Shown piece after piece: positions 14,071 to 20,121 of a stretch of DNA of 23,573 nt (within the stretch, counting starts at the first letter, position 1; each line of letters starts with the position of its first letter). The position numbers and the translations under genes were made by a program. The stretch covers positions 1-23,573 of the forward strand of contig JBPCJO010000092.1 of assembly GCA_051005235.1 (NCBI GenBank), in the 5' to 3' direction. Source of the stretch: JALQXV01 sp051005235 (GTDB taxonomy: Bacteria > Patescibacteriota > Saccharimonadia > Saccharimonadales > 2-12-FULL-41-12). The notes under the pieces were generated by a model. It saw only the letters and a list, made by a program, of their open reading frames with translations, was not told the origin of the DNA and did no database searches.

Positions 14071-14837
14071 TTTTTGGGCACTATATTTATGCTCAAAAGT
14101 CTGGCACTCTGCCAGAGTTGATCAAAAATCGCACGAAAGGTAGCCGCGATAACATCGTTCGTAATAACTGTAGTTATAAGCTGAGGTTGATAGGTGGTGA
14201 GGCCGAGTTTGTTGCCGTAAATAACGATTTCGCCTGCTAAAGGCTGTTCGCCCCAAAAACGTACTTCGTAGCCGTTGGCTTGGAACTGTTTAAGATCTAA
14301 CCATTTTTTGGCATCATTATGAAAGATTATTCGAGCCGCTGTGCCGCGGGCAGCACGTTTTTGTACCGCCTTTTGCAAAGCTTTCCAAGCCTCTTTATTC
14401 TCGGGCACGACGTTGCTGGCAAATACGTCTATTGGTGGATCGGATCGTGCTATATCTTCTTGGAAAGCCTGATAGCCTGATAATCCCTCGAAGTAAATAA
14501 CCCCCGGTTTGTGTTGATTAAGATTGAATAGCGAGTTAAGTTCGGGCAAAACGCTAGTAAGCGAGCTATGCGCTTGGCGTAGTTGTTGCTGGCGGACTAC
14601 TACCAACGTTTTTAAATTTTCTGGGTCAGATGCCTGGTACCGTCGAACCGGCGACGAATCATCAAACTCTACCACTCCTTCCCCGCCCAGCTTGTTGAGC
14701 ACCATATACGTGTTTGTGCGGTTCTCTTTTAAATCTTTAGCAAGCTCCGAGCCAGTCTTATGTCCTTCGGTAAGTAAAAATAAGTAAAATCTTACTTCTT
14801 TTGCATTGAGTCCAAGTTGCAGCAAGGCTTGTTCCAT
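14067..14837 (-). CDS. TrmB-like winged-helix transcriptional regulator
   Basis: 256 residues from the ATG at 14837. Residues 1-75 form a TrmB-type winged helix (MEQALLQLGLNAKEVRFYLF, then GSELAKDLKENRTNTYMVLN and the wing EGVVEFDDSSPVRRYQ). A short coiled-coil linker follows (VVRQQQLRQAHSSL). The C-terminal domain (about 105-245) has the phospholipase D-like pattern seen in TrmB effector domains, without catalytic HKD motifs. Proteins of this type bind DNA as dimers and respond to small ligands. An ATG three codons upstream overlaps the -10 box, so the later ATG, 7 nt from TAGAAT, is chosen. It is divergent from the alternative sigma gene, with TTGAC-type half-sites between them. Confidence 0.85.
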   Translation of the reverse strand: MEQALLQLGLNAKEVRFYLFLLTEGHKTGSELAKDLKENRTNTYMVLNKLGGEGVVEFDDSSPVRRYQASDPENLKTLVVVRQQQLRQAHSSLTSVLPELNSLFNLNQHKPGVIYFEGLSGYQAFQEDIARSDPPIDVFASNVVPENKEAWKALQKAVQKRAARGTAARIIFHNDAKKWLDLKQFQANGYEVRFWGEQPLAGEIVIYGNKLGLTTYQPQLITTVITNDVIAATFRAIFDQLWQSARLLSINIVPKK

Positions 14838-14844
14838 ACATAAC

Positions 14845-14953
14845 ATTCTAAATCATATTATTAATTTCGTCAATGTATTTTTGACATTATTAACACCTTT
14901 ATGATTTGTTTGTCGTTTAGTTTATTGACATTATTAATATACTATGCAATAAT
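14845..14953. promoter_or_regulatory. Divergent TrmB-like/sigma promoter region with repeated half-sites
   Basis: Minus promoter: TTGACG (14873-14868), 17 bp, TAGAAT (14850-14845), 7 nt from the TrmB-like ATG. Plus promoter: TTGACA (14925-14930), 17 bp, AATAAT (14948-14953), for the sigma operon. TTGACATTATTAA occurs exactly at 14881-14893 and 14925-14937, and a 10/13 inverted copy at 14861-14873. Two of the three sites coincide with the -35 boxes, as expected of operators for the TrmB-like protein. Confidence 0.65.
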
Positions 14954-14978
14954 ACTACATACTATGCAATAATACTAC
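14939..14978 (+). repeat. Tandem duplication of 20 bp in the sigma-operon promoter
   Basis: ATACTATGCAATAATACTAC occurs twice with no gap (14939-14958 and 14959-14978). The first copy contains the proposed -10 box AATAAT; the second lies at or just after the transcription start. Confidence 0.95.
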
Positions 14979-15015
14979 CGAAACTCCAGATATAGGAAAC
15001 CGAGGAGAAATAGAG

Positions 15016-16080
15016 ATGTCAGAATTATCATTAAATCAACAACTCAATATATACGACCAATTAAGCGGGAAGCCCCGCCGTGACTTCTTTGATATGCAGC
15101 ATTACCCGCTTGCCGCAGATGAAAAATTATTAGAGCAGACGATTATCAATCACGATTGGAACCTAGCCCTGGAAGAAAACACTATATACCAAAGTGTCGA
15201 GCTGATGGAAGATCCCGCTGAGATTAATGACGCTCCAGAGCTCTTTAATAAACTATGGCATGGCGATACGTCTACACTCCCCGCATTCTATGAGAAATAT
15301 ATGAGTAGTGCTGAGAAATTGGCCAGAAAATATATATATTTCGTTGAAGCAGAAAGTTTACAAGACGATTTACTCCAATCCGCGCAGGTTGGTTTATGTG
15401 AGGCAGCCCAATCAATTATGGAGCATCGCACGTCGATGAATGAAATAGGAGCAGTTATCCACTACCGAGTCCTGAGCCAAGTAATAACCGAACTTTGGCG
15501 CAATAATCACTTTGGTTCAAAAAATTACGGCCGGAAACAGCGAGCGCTTAGGAATACAGAGAAAGCGCTTGCCGAGAAGCTAGGCAGAACTCCACAAGTA
15601 GATGAAATAGCCGAAGAGATGACTTGCGGGAGCGAAGAGGTACGACTGTTGCAAATTACTAAGAAATGTATAGATATCGAAGAAGAGTCAAGCGCATTAG
15701 ACTCGCCCAGCACAGAAGGTTCAATACAAAGTCTCACGCTTTTTAAACACCCGCTCCGGGATAACAGCCTTTTAAGCGAAAGCACCGAAGACATTGTCTT
15801 AGATACTATTAACAATGAAATCCGCGAGCAGGTTATGCGTACTATTGCTAAACAAGCCTTGAAATCGCTTGATCCTTTTGATAGAGATATATTTGAACGA
15901 TTTTATGGTCTAAACAGCTACGCAGAACCACAACCATCTAAAGAGATCGCCGAAATAATCGGGGAGACCAATGAGAATGTACGCCAAATCCTGTCACGAC
16001 GACGACGGCAACTCGAAAAGTTACTGGTGAATCCTTACGAAAACAGAGAATCGGAACCCGTTGTTGATGGACGATTTTAA
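15016..16080 (+). CDS. Divergent alternative sigma-70-family factor
   Basis: 354 residues. After about 85 unassigned residues comes a region 2-like part (FYEKYMSSAEKLARKYIYFV, then LQDDLLQSAQVGLCEAAQSI and a helix ending TELWRNN). Region 3 has the characteristic EKALAEKLGRTPQVDEIAEE. Region 4 is ALKSLDPFDRDIFERFYGLN plus a helix-turn-helix PSKEIAEIIGETNENVRQIL with the basic tail SRRRRQLEKLL. It differs strongly from the RpoD at 1670-2779 and so should read other promoters. A GAGGAG site precedes the ATG. Located opposite a TrmB-like regulator and followed 34 nt later by a gene of unknown function, it may be the core of a dedicated regulon. The sigma family is confident; the regulon is unknown. 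Confidence 0.85.
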   Translation: MSELSLNQQLNIYDQLSGKPRRDFFDMQHYPLAADEKLLEQTIINHDWNLALEENTIYQSVELMEDPAEINDAPELFNKLWHGDTSTLPAFYEKYMSSAEKLARKYIYFVEAESLQDDLLQSAQVGLCEAAQSIMEHRTSMNEIGAVIHYRVLSQVITELWRNNHFGSKNYGRKQRALRNTEKALAEKLGRTPQVDEIAEEMTCGSEEVRLLQITKKCIDIEEESSALDSPSTEGSIQSLTLFKHPLRDNSLLSESTEDIVLDTINNEIREQVMRTIAKQALKSLDPFDRDIFERFYGLNSYAEPQPSKEIAEIIGETNENVRQILSRRRRQLEKLLVNPYENRESEPVVDGRF

Positions 16081-16114
16081 AGAATTAAATCTAAACGTAA
16101 AGGAGAACAATACA

Positions 16115-16819
16115 ATGTCAGAACGATTACACGATAACTCAGCAGAATACGAAGCCCTAGCACCGCAATACTTAGAGATTTTAGAGCGGCTTTCGGACAA
16201 CGAAGCTCTAAAATATGCCTTTTACTCGATGAGTGGATTCTTTGAAGACTACAACCAGCATATTGAGTGCCGCATAATGATGGAAGAAAACGACCCCGAT
16301 GCCAAGAAGTGGGCAGAAGAAAGATATCAACGGTCGCAAGAACGTTTTAAAATGGAAGAACAAGCGCGAAAAGACAAACACTTCAATACCAGGGTCGATC
16401 TATCATTGCACGAATTGGTAAGAAAAGTGACCGTTGACGGCCGGATTTCGTTAAAGCTTGCCGACCACGCCGTGTCAGCACTACAACATGGCTTTGATGG
16501 CGACTGGTGGTATCCAACGCTTCACGAAGTAAGGAACGACAAAGACGAACTGGTTGATATGGCAATGGTTGGCCATAACAATGGAGCCACCAGTTGGCTG
16601 ATTACTACCGACGACGAGACAGGCCAGCTCAGGTTTGGCGACAAATTTCATGGTTTTAAATATAACCATCAACGCCAAGCTTTTACGGGAGTACTCGGAG
16701 CGGGCGAATACCCCTTGGATCATATGGGCATGGGCCGCGAGACACCTGAAGAATCACCTCCGACCCCTGATCTAAACTCTAAACATGTCCAGGCAGTGCG
16801 TCGAATACTCGAGAGTTAA
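16115..16819 (+). CDS. Hypothetical protein cotranscribed with the alternative sigma factor
   Basis: 234 residues from the ATG at 16115, chosen because AAAGGAG lies 9 nt before it; an earlier in-frame ATG overlaps the sigma gene and lacks a site. I recognise no family. The N-terminal 100 residues are acidic and helical (EERYQRSQERFKMEEQARKD). The C-terminal part looks like a mixed fold with many aromatics (FDGDWWYPTLHEVRND, NNGATSWLITTDD, FGDKFHGFKYNHQRQAF). There is no signal peptide or membrane helix. Its operon position suggests a regulator, such as an anti-sigma, or an effector of the sigma factor, but nothing in the sequence proves it. Confidence 0.75.
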   Translation: MSERLHDNSAEYEALAPQYLEILERLSDNEALKYAFYSMSGFFEDYNQHIECRIMMEENDPDAKKWAEERYQRSQERFKMEEQARKDKHFNTRVDLSLHELVRKVTVDGRISLKLADHAVSALQHGFDGDWWYPTLHEVRNDKDELVDMAMVGHNNGATSWLITTDDETGQLRFGDKFHGFKYNHQRQAFTGVLGAGEYPLDHMGMGRETPEESPPTPDLNSKHVQAVRRILES

Positions 16820-16832
16820 GGTGACAAATTTT

Positions 16833-16862
16833 TTGACATTTGCCGCAGGCATACGATAAAAT
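16833..16862 (+). promoter_or_regulatory. Promoter of small RNA unit 1
   Basis: TTGACA (16833-16838), an 18-bp spacer and TAAAAT (16857-16862) within ACGATAAAATA. The expected start is near 16869-16870, at the first base of the RNA stem. Confidence 0.6.
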
Positions 16863-16869
16863 ACTAGTT

Positions 16870-16920
16870 AAGGCTTTCGGCCGTAGTCATTGAGCTACAC
16901 TTGCGGGAGGCCTTTAATTT
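16870..16920 (+). ncRNA. Small structured RNA, unit 1
   Basis: About 51 nt. The closing stem AAGGCTT (16870-16876) pairs with AGGCCTT (16908-16914, one G-U), followed by a U-rich tail TAATTTTTT. Inside are TCGGCC, then a hairpin GTAG (16883-16886)/CTAC (16895-16898) with loop TCATTGAG, then GCGGGAG. Unit 2 repeats the same architecture with compensatory changes in the stem. No coding sequence is seen. Promoter, RNA and terminator fit into about 90 bp. Confidence 0.55.
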
Positions 16921-16921
16921 T

Positions 16922-16951
16922 TTGACTTTCTGGGCGGACTTACGATAAAAT
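16922..16951 (+). promoter_or_regulatory. Promoter of small RNA unit 2
   Basis: TTGACT (16922-16927), an 18-bp spacer and TAAAAT (16946-16951), again within ACGATAAAATA. The expected start is near 16958, the first base of the stem. Confidence 0.55.
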
Positions 16952-16957
16952 AATAGT

Positions 16958-17012
16958 AAGATCTTCGGCCAGTAGTCATTGAGCTACATTTAGGCGGGAG
17001 ATCTTTTTCATT
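16958..17012 (+). ncRNA. Small structured RNA, unit 2
   Basis: About 55 nt. The closing stem AAGATCT (16958-16964) pairs perfectly with AGATCTT (16999-17005), then TTTCATTTT. The inside TCGGCC, hairpin GTAG (16972-16975)/CTAC (16984-16987) with loop TCATTGAG, and GGCGGGAG match unit 1. Its 3' tail overlaps the stop of the convergent gene at 17008. Confidence 0.55.
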
Positions 17013-17433
17013 TTATTGGGAAAACAGATATAAAGTCTTTGCGTCCACTCTTTTTATTTTCCTTAATTTGAACAACAAAAAGATTACCGCCAGTACTTAA
17101 GCCATAAAACCTATAGAGTAAGGCGCCGGGCAAACTTGCATGCTCCGTGATATCGGGACGATGCCGGGTAAACTTTATGAGGTCAATCGCACAACTAAAC
17201 AGCCTTGTTCTTCTAAATTTGTCTCTCGGACCCTTTTGCCCTAAATGAGTCCAAAAAGTACTAATAAAAATTTTATCTCTACCGAAGTAAGGTGACCTTA
17301 CATAAGAAAGTCGGCGGGGATTGTATTTTTGAATAACATGATACTCATAACGAGCATGTTTCATTACCTCTCCTAAACTTGATCCAGATATTTCTTTTTC
17401 TTTGGAGTTATAAACGTTTGCTTTGCTGCGCAT
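17008..17433 (-). CDS. Hypothetical protein with BECR-nuclease-like C-terminus
   Basis: 141 residues from the ATG at 17433 (a TTG seven codons earlier lies over the promoter). The very basic protein contains FGRDKIFISTFWTHLGQKGP, KFRRTRLFSCAIDLIKFTRH, and a final strand pattern LLYRFYGLSTGGNLFVVQIK then KDFISVFPIK. That ending resembles the Barnase-EndoU-ColicinE5/D-RelE (BECR) type nucleases of phage and toxin proteins, where a basic helix and a C-terminal sheet bind RNA. The resemblance is by eye only. A leaderless start is likely (TTGTTA-17-TATATA, 6 nt). No antitoxin-like gene adjoins it; it converges on the two small RNA units. Confidence 0.65.
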   Translation of the reverse strand: MRSKANVYNSKEKEISGSSLGEVMKHARYEYHVIQKYNPRRLSYVRSPYFGRDKIFISTFWTHLGQKGPRDKFRRTRLFSCAIDLIKFTRHRPDITEHASLPGALLYRFYGLSTGGNLFVVQIKENKKSGRKDFISVFPIK

Positions 17434-17439
17434 ATATAC

Positions 17440-17468
17440 TATATATTTTTGCAAACAAACATTAACAA
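17440..17468 (-). promoter_or_regulatory. Promoter of the BECR-like gene
   Basis: TTGTTA (17468-17463), a 17-bp spacer and TATATA (17445-17440), 6 nt before the ATG at 17433. No Shine-Dalgarno sequence is present. Confidence 0.45.
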
Positions 17469-17476
17469 ATCATGAA

Positions 17477-17512
17477 ATAGAAAAACGACCATTCTTATGG
17501 CCGTTTTTCTAT
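17477..17512. terminator. groEL terminator (bidirectional form)
   Basis: Stem ATAGAAAAACG (17477-17487) with CGTTTTTCTAT (17502-17512), plus inner CCAT/ATGG and a 4-nt loop. It lies 27 nt past the groEL stop and is followed by a T-rich run on the minus strand. Confidence 0.85.
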
Positions 17513-17538
17513 AAATACTCTGTTGAGCTTGCTTAGTT

Positions 17539-19188
17539 CTACATCATCCCCATGCCGCCGCCCATGCCACCCATGTCTGGGGCGGCAGATGCGGCTTTTT
17601 CTGGTACATCGACGACCAGTGCGCCCATCGTCATGGCGGTGCCGGCGATTGAGCTGGCGCTCTCGACGGCTTTTTTGGTTACCACGACAGGGTCAATTAC
17701 CCCATTTGCTTTGAGGTCGACCAGTTTAGCGGGATCGTTGACGTTAACACCCTGCCCCGGCTTGGCCGCGTCGCGGACTTTTGGCAACCATTCGTCGGGG
17801 TTGAGGCCGGCGTTGCTCAAGATAATCCGGAAGGGTTGTTCGAGGGCGTTGCGCAAGATGGTCGCACCGGCAGCAATCGAGTCGGTGCCGCCCACGGTAA
17901 TTGTTTTTGCCAAGTTAACCAGTGTTACACCACCACCGGGCACAATACCTTCGCTTAAGGCAGCTTTAACAGCGGCGACAGCATCTTCGACGCGGAACTT
18001 CTTTTCTTCGACTTCGGTTTCGTTGGCGCCACCGACTTTAATGACAGCGACTTTGCCCGAAAGCGCGGCGCGGCGACGTTCCAGTTCGGCTTTATCGTAC
18101 TTCTGTGAGGTGATGATTTGGGCATCAATCTGGTCGATGCGGGCCGAGATCTCGGTTGACGAACCAGCACCCTCGATAATCGTTGTGGTGCTCTTGCCGA
18201 CAATTACCTTACGGGCCGAGCCAACCACGTCGAGCTCGACGTTTTCAAAGGTCATACCTATATCACTGGAGATAACGGTTGCGCCGGTTAATACGGCGAT
18301 ATCGGTCAAAATGTCTTTGCGGCGATCGCCAAATGACGGCGCTTTGATAGCAACGGTGTTAAAGACACCTTTTAGCTTGTTCAGTACCAGTGTGCCTAAG
18401 GCTTCGCCTTCGACATCTTCGGCGATCAGAATCAGGTCTTTTTTACCGGCTTGAGCCAATTTTTCGAGCAGTGGCAGGAATTCCTGGATTGAGCTGATTT
18501 TACCGTCGGTGATTACAATCGCTGGTTTGGTTAGCGATGCTTCCATACGCGCCGTGTCGGTAACCATATATGGGCTAACGAAGCCTCGGTCCATCGTAAA
18601 GCCTTCGACGACTTCGCTCTCTAAGCTCAGGCCTTGGCCTTCTTCGACAGTCACGATGCCTTCTTTGCCAACTTTCTCGATGACATCGGCAATCAGGTCA
18701 CCGATTTCTTTGTCACCGGCCGAAATGGTGGCCACTTCGGCAACGCGGGACTTCTTGTCTTTAATGTCTTCGGCCATGCCGTCGAGCTGGGTGATAACAT
18801 CGTGGGCAGCCTGTTCTAAGCCTTTGCGCAGCAACATCGGGTCGTGGCCAGCCGCGATCAGCTTGTTGGCCTCATTGAGAATGTGATAGGTCAGCACGGT
18901 GACAGTGGTAGTACCATCGCCGGCGACATCATTCATTTTGTTGGCGGCCTGTTTAATCAGGTCGGCACCGACTTTATAGCCGAGCGTCTCGTCGTCGACA
19001 TCTGCGATATCAACACCTTTAGCAACCGTTACACCGTCGTGCGTGACGGTTGGGTTGCCATAGCCTTTACTAATAACCACGTTACGGCCTTTAGGGCCCA
19101 TCGTCGTTTTAACCGCGTTATATAAAATTTGGGCGCCGCCCAAGACGCGCTTGCGGGCGTCGTCGTCGTAAAATACTTTCTTTGCCAT
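17539..19188 (-). CDS. groEL: 60-kDa chaperonin GroEL
   Basis: 549 residues, the ATP-driven folding chamber subunit. The equatorial domain has THDGVTVAKG and the nucleotide motif VAGDGTTTVTVL; the apical domain has GEALGTLVLNKLKG; the second equatorial part carries EGIVPGGGV. The C-terminus ends in the family's flexible Gly-Met tail (DMGGMGGGMGMM). An AAAGGAG site precedes the ATG, and groES lies 14 nt upstream in the same transcript under a CIRCE-containing promoter. A hairpin terminator follows. Confidence 0.99.
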   Translation of the reverse strand: MAKKVFYDDDARKRVLGGAQILYNAVKTTMGPKGRNVVISKGYGNPTVTHDGVTVAKGVDIADVDDETLGYKVGADLIKQAANKMNDVAGDGTTTVTVLTYHILNEANKLIAAGHDPMLLRKGLEQAAHDVITQLDGMAEDIKDKKSRVAEVATISAGDKEIGDLIADVIEKVGKEGIVTVEEGQGLSLESEVVEGFTMDRGFVSPYMVTDTARMEASLTKPAIVITDGKISSIQEFLPLLEKLAQAGKKDLILIAEDVEGEALGTLVLNKLKGVFNTVAIKAPSFGDRRKDILTDIAVLTGATVISSDIGMTFENVELDVVGSARKVIVGKSTTTIIEGAGSSTEISARIDQIDAQIITSQKYDKAELERRRAALSGKVAVIKVGGANETEVEEKKFRVEDAVAAVKAALSEGIVPGGGVTLVNLAKTITVGGTDSIAAGATILRNALEQPFRIILSNAGLNPDEWLPKVRDAAKPGQGVNVNDPAKLVDLKANGVIDPVVVTKKAVESASSIAGTAMTMGALVVDVPEKAASAAPDMGGMGGGMGMM

Positions 19189-19202
19189 TCTGGTCTGCTC
19201 CT

Positions 19203-19496
19203 TTATTTAACGATTGCCAGTACGTCTTCTTCACGTACTAAAATGTATTCCTTGTCGCCGACTTTAACGTCGGTGGTGCTGTAGCCTTTATAGACAATGC
19301 GGTCGCCGACTTTCAGTTCTAGTGGAACGCGCTTGTTGTCGTCGCCGACTTTGCCCGGACCAATCGCCATAACTTTAGCAATCTTGGGTTTTTCGGTCGC
19401 ATTACCCGGCAGGTATAGCCCGCTGGCGGTCTTAGTGGCGGCCGCCTCGGCCTCGGCCACAATATAATCTGCTAAGGGTTGAATTGGTACTGCCAT
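19203..19496 (-). CDS. groES: 10-kDa co-chaperonin GroES
   Basis: 97 residues, the lid of the GroEL chamber. It starts MAVPIQPLADYIVAEAE, contains the mobile loop region TKTASGLYLPGNATEKPKIA, and ends with a family-typical KEYILVREEDVLAIV. AAGGAGGT lies 4 nt before the ATG, a strong site. It is first in the groES-groEL operon, behind a roughly 110-nt leader that contains a long hairpin. Confidence 0.99.
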   Translation of the reverse strand: MAVPIQPLADYIVAEAEAAATKTASGLYLPGNATEKPKIAKVMAIGPGKVGDDNKRVPLELKVGDRIVYKGYSTTDVKVGDKEYILVREEDVLAIVK

Positions 19497-19544
19497 ACTA
19501 CCTCCTTGTTTTTTGGCTGATAACTTGAAACTTATAGATAGAAA

Positions 19545-19601
19545 GAGTTAGTACGCTCTCGCAAGAAAAATCAGTTTTCACAGATTTTTACGTACTAACT
19601 C
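19545..19601 (-). promoter_or_regulatory. Structured hairpin in the groES mRNA leader
   Basis: A perfect 11-bp inverted repeat, GAGTTAGTACG (19545-19555) with 19591-19601, encloses a second pairing AAAAATC/GATTTTT. It is transcribed, because the promoter lies upstream at 19613-19642. The Shine-Dalgarno sequence (about 19501-19507) is outside the hairpin, so it may stabilise the mRNA or sense temperature indirectly. Confidence 0.65.
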
Positions 19602-19603
19602 AG

Positions 19604-19642
19604 TCAGCACTCACTATATCTGAGTGCCAAAACCTCTGTCAA
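19604..19642 (-). promoter_or_regulatory. groESL promoter with CIRCE operator
   Basis: TTGGCACTC-N9-GAGTGCTGA on the minus strand (19630-19604) matches the HrcA-bound CIRCE consensus TTAGCACTC-N9-GAGTGCTAA at 16 of 18 arm positions. The -35 TTGACA (19642-19637) and -10 TATAGT (19618-19613, inside the CIRCE spacer) lie 18 bp apart. HrcA binding would therefore block the promoter. Confidence 0.92.
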
Positions 19643-19653
19643 GCACTCAAGAT

Positions 19654-20121
19654 TTATTTTTCTTCTTTATTTGCTAAACGGGCTCTCGTTTCCATCAAAA
19701 TACATCCAAGCCAGTTTTCGCCATCACCGCTACCCGGAGGAGACACCCCCCAAAAAGTATCACCCCACGTATTACCTTCGATTAACTCTTCATCACCAGT
19801 ACTTATTAAAAGATGTGCCACCCTTGAATTTGGTGCGAATTTTCTAGAAACTAAATCTCTCATAACCCCCAGCTTTACTTCGTCCCAATCACTGCGCTTG
19901 GGCACGCCCATTTCCACGTATTTCTGGGCCATCTCTTTTGCCGACACGCCGTCTTCGGACGCGAGAATCACTTTACGAATTTCGGTACTGTCGAACTTCG
20001 CGGCTTGATAGGCATGCTCGGTAGTGGGTACTATTATGCCTTCACCGACCTCAATGCCGCCTTGTACGGGATACATATTGCTCAAAAAGTAGTGCACCCC
20101 GCGAAATTTCTCAACTGCCAT
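19654..20121 (-). CDS. NADAR-family (YbiA-like) protein
   Basis: 155 residues. NADAR/DUF1768 hallmarks are present: HYFLSNMYPV near the start, PTTEHAYQAAK with the conserved Glu, the central EGNTWGDTFWGV, and GENWLGCILMETR at the end. The family cleaves N-glycosidic bonds in riboflavin-pathway intermediates (YbiA) or removes ADP-ribose from guanine bases of nucleic acids. The ATG at 20121 lies 11 nt inside the end of the PRTase-like gene; the TTG three codons earlier is less likely. The coupling suggests that the two proteins work together, with this one as a glycosidase or eraser. Confidence 0.9.
   Translation of the reverse strand: MAVEKFRGVHYFLSNMYPVQGGIEVGEGIIVPTTEHAYQAAKFDSTEIRKVILASEDGVSAKEMAQKYVEMGVPKRSDWDEVKLGVMRDLVSRKFAPNSRVAHLLISTGDEELIEGNTWGDTFWGVSPPGSGDGENWLGCILMETRARLANKEEK

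Noticed and set aside
16833..17012. CRISPR array, or type III toxin-antitoxin RNA repeats
   Set aside because: Only two copies, each with internal promoter and terminator, no cas genes and no spacer pattern. A type III antitoxin would be short tandem repeats just before the toxin on the same strand; here the protein gene is on the other strand.
17552..18454. 300-residue open frame on the plus strand opposite groEL
   Set aside because: Antisense shadow caused by groEL codon bias; no ribosome site and no protein-like motif.
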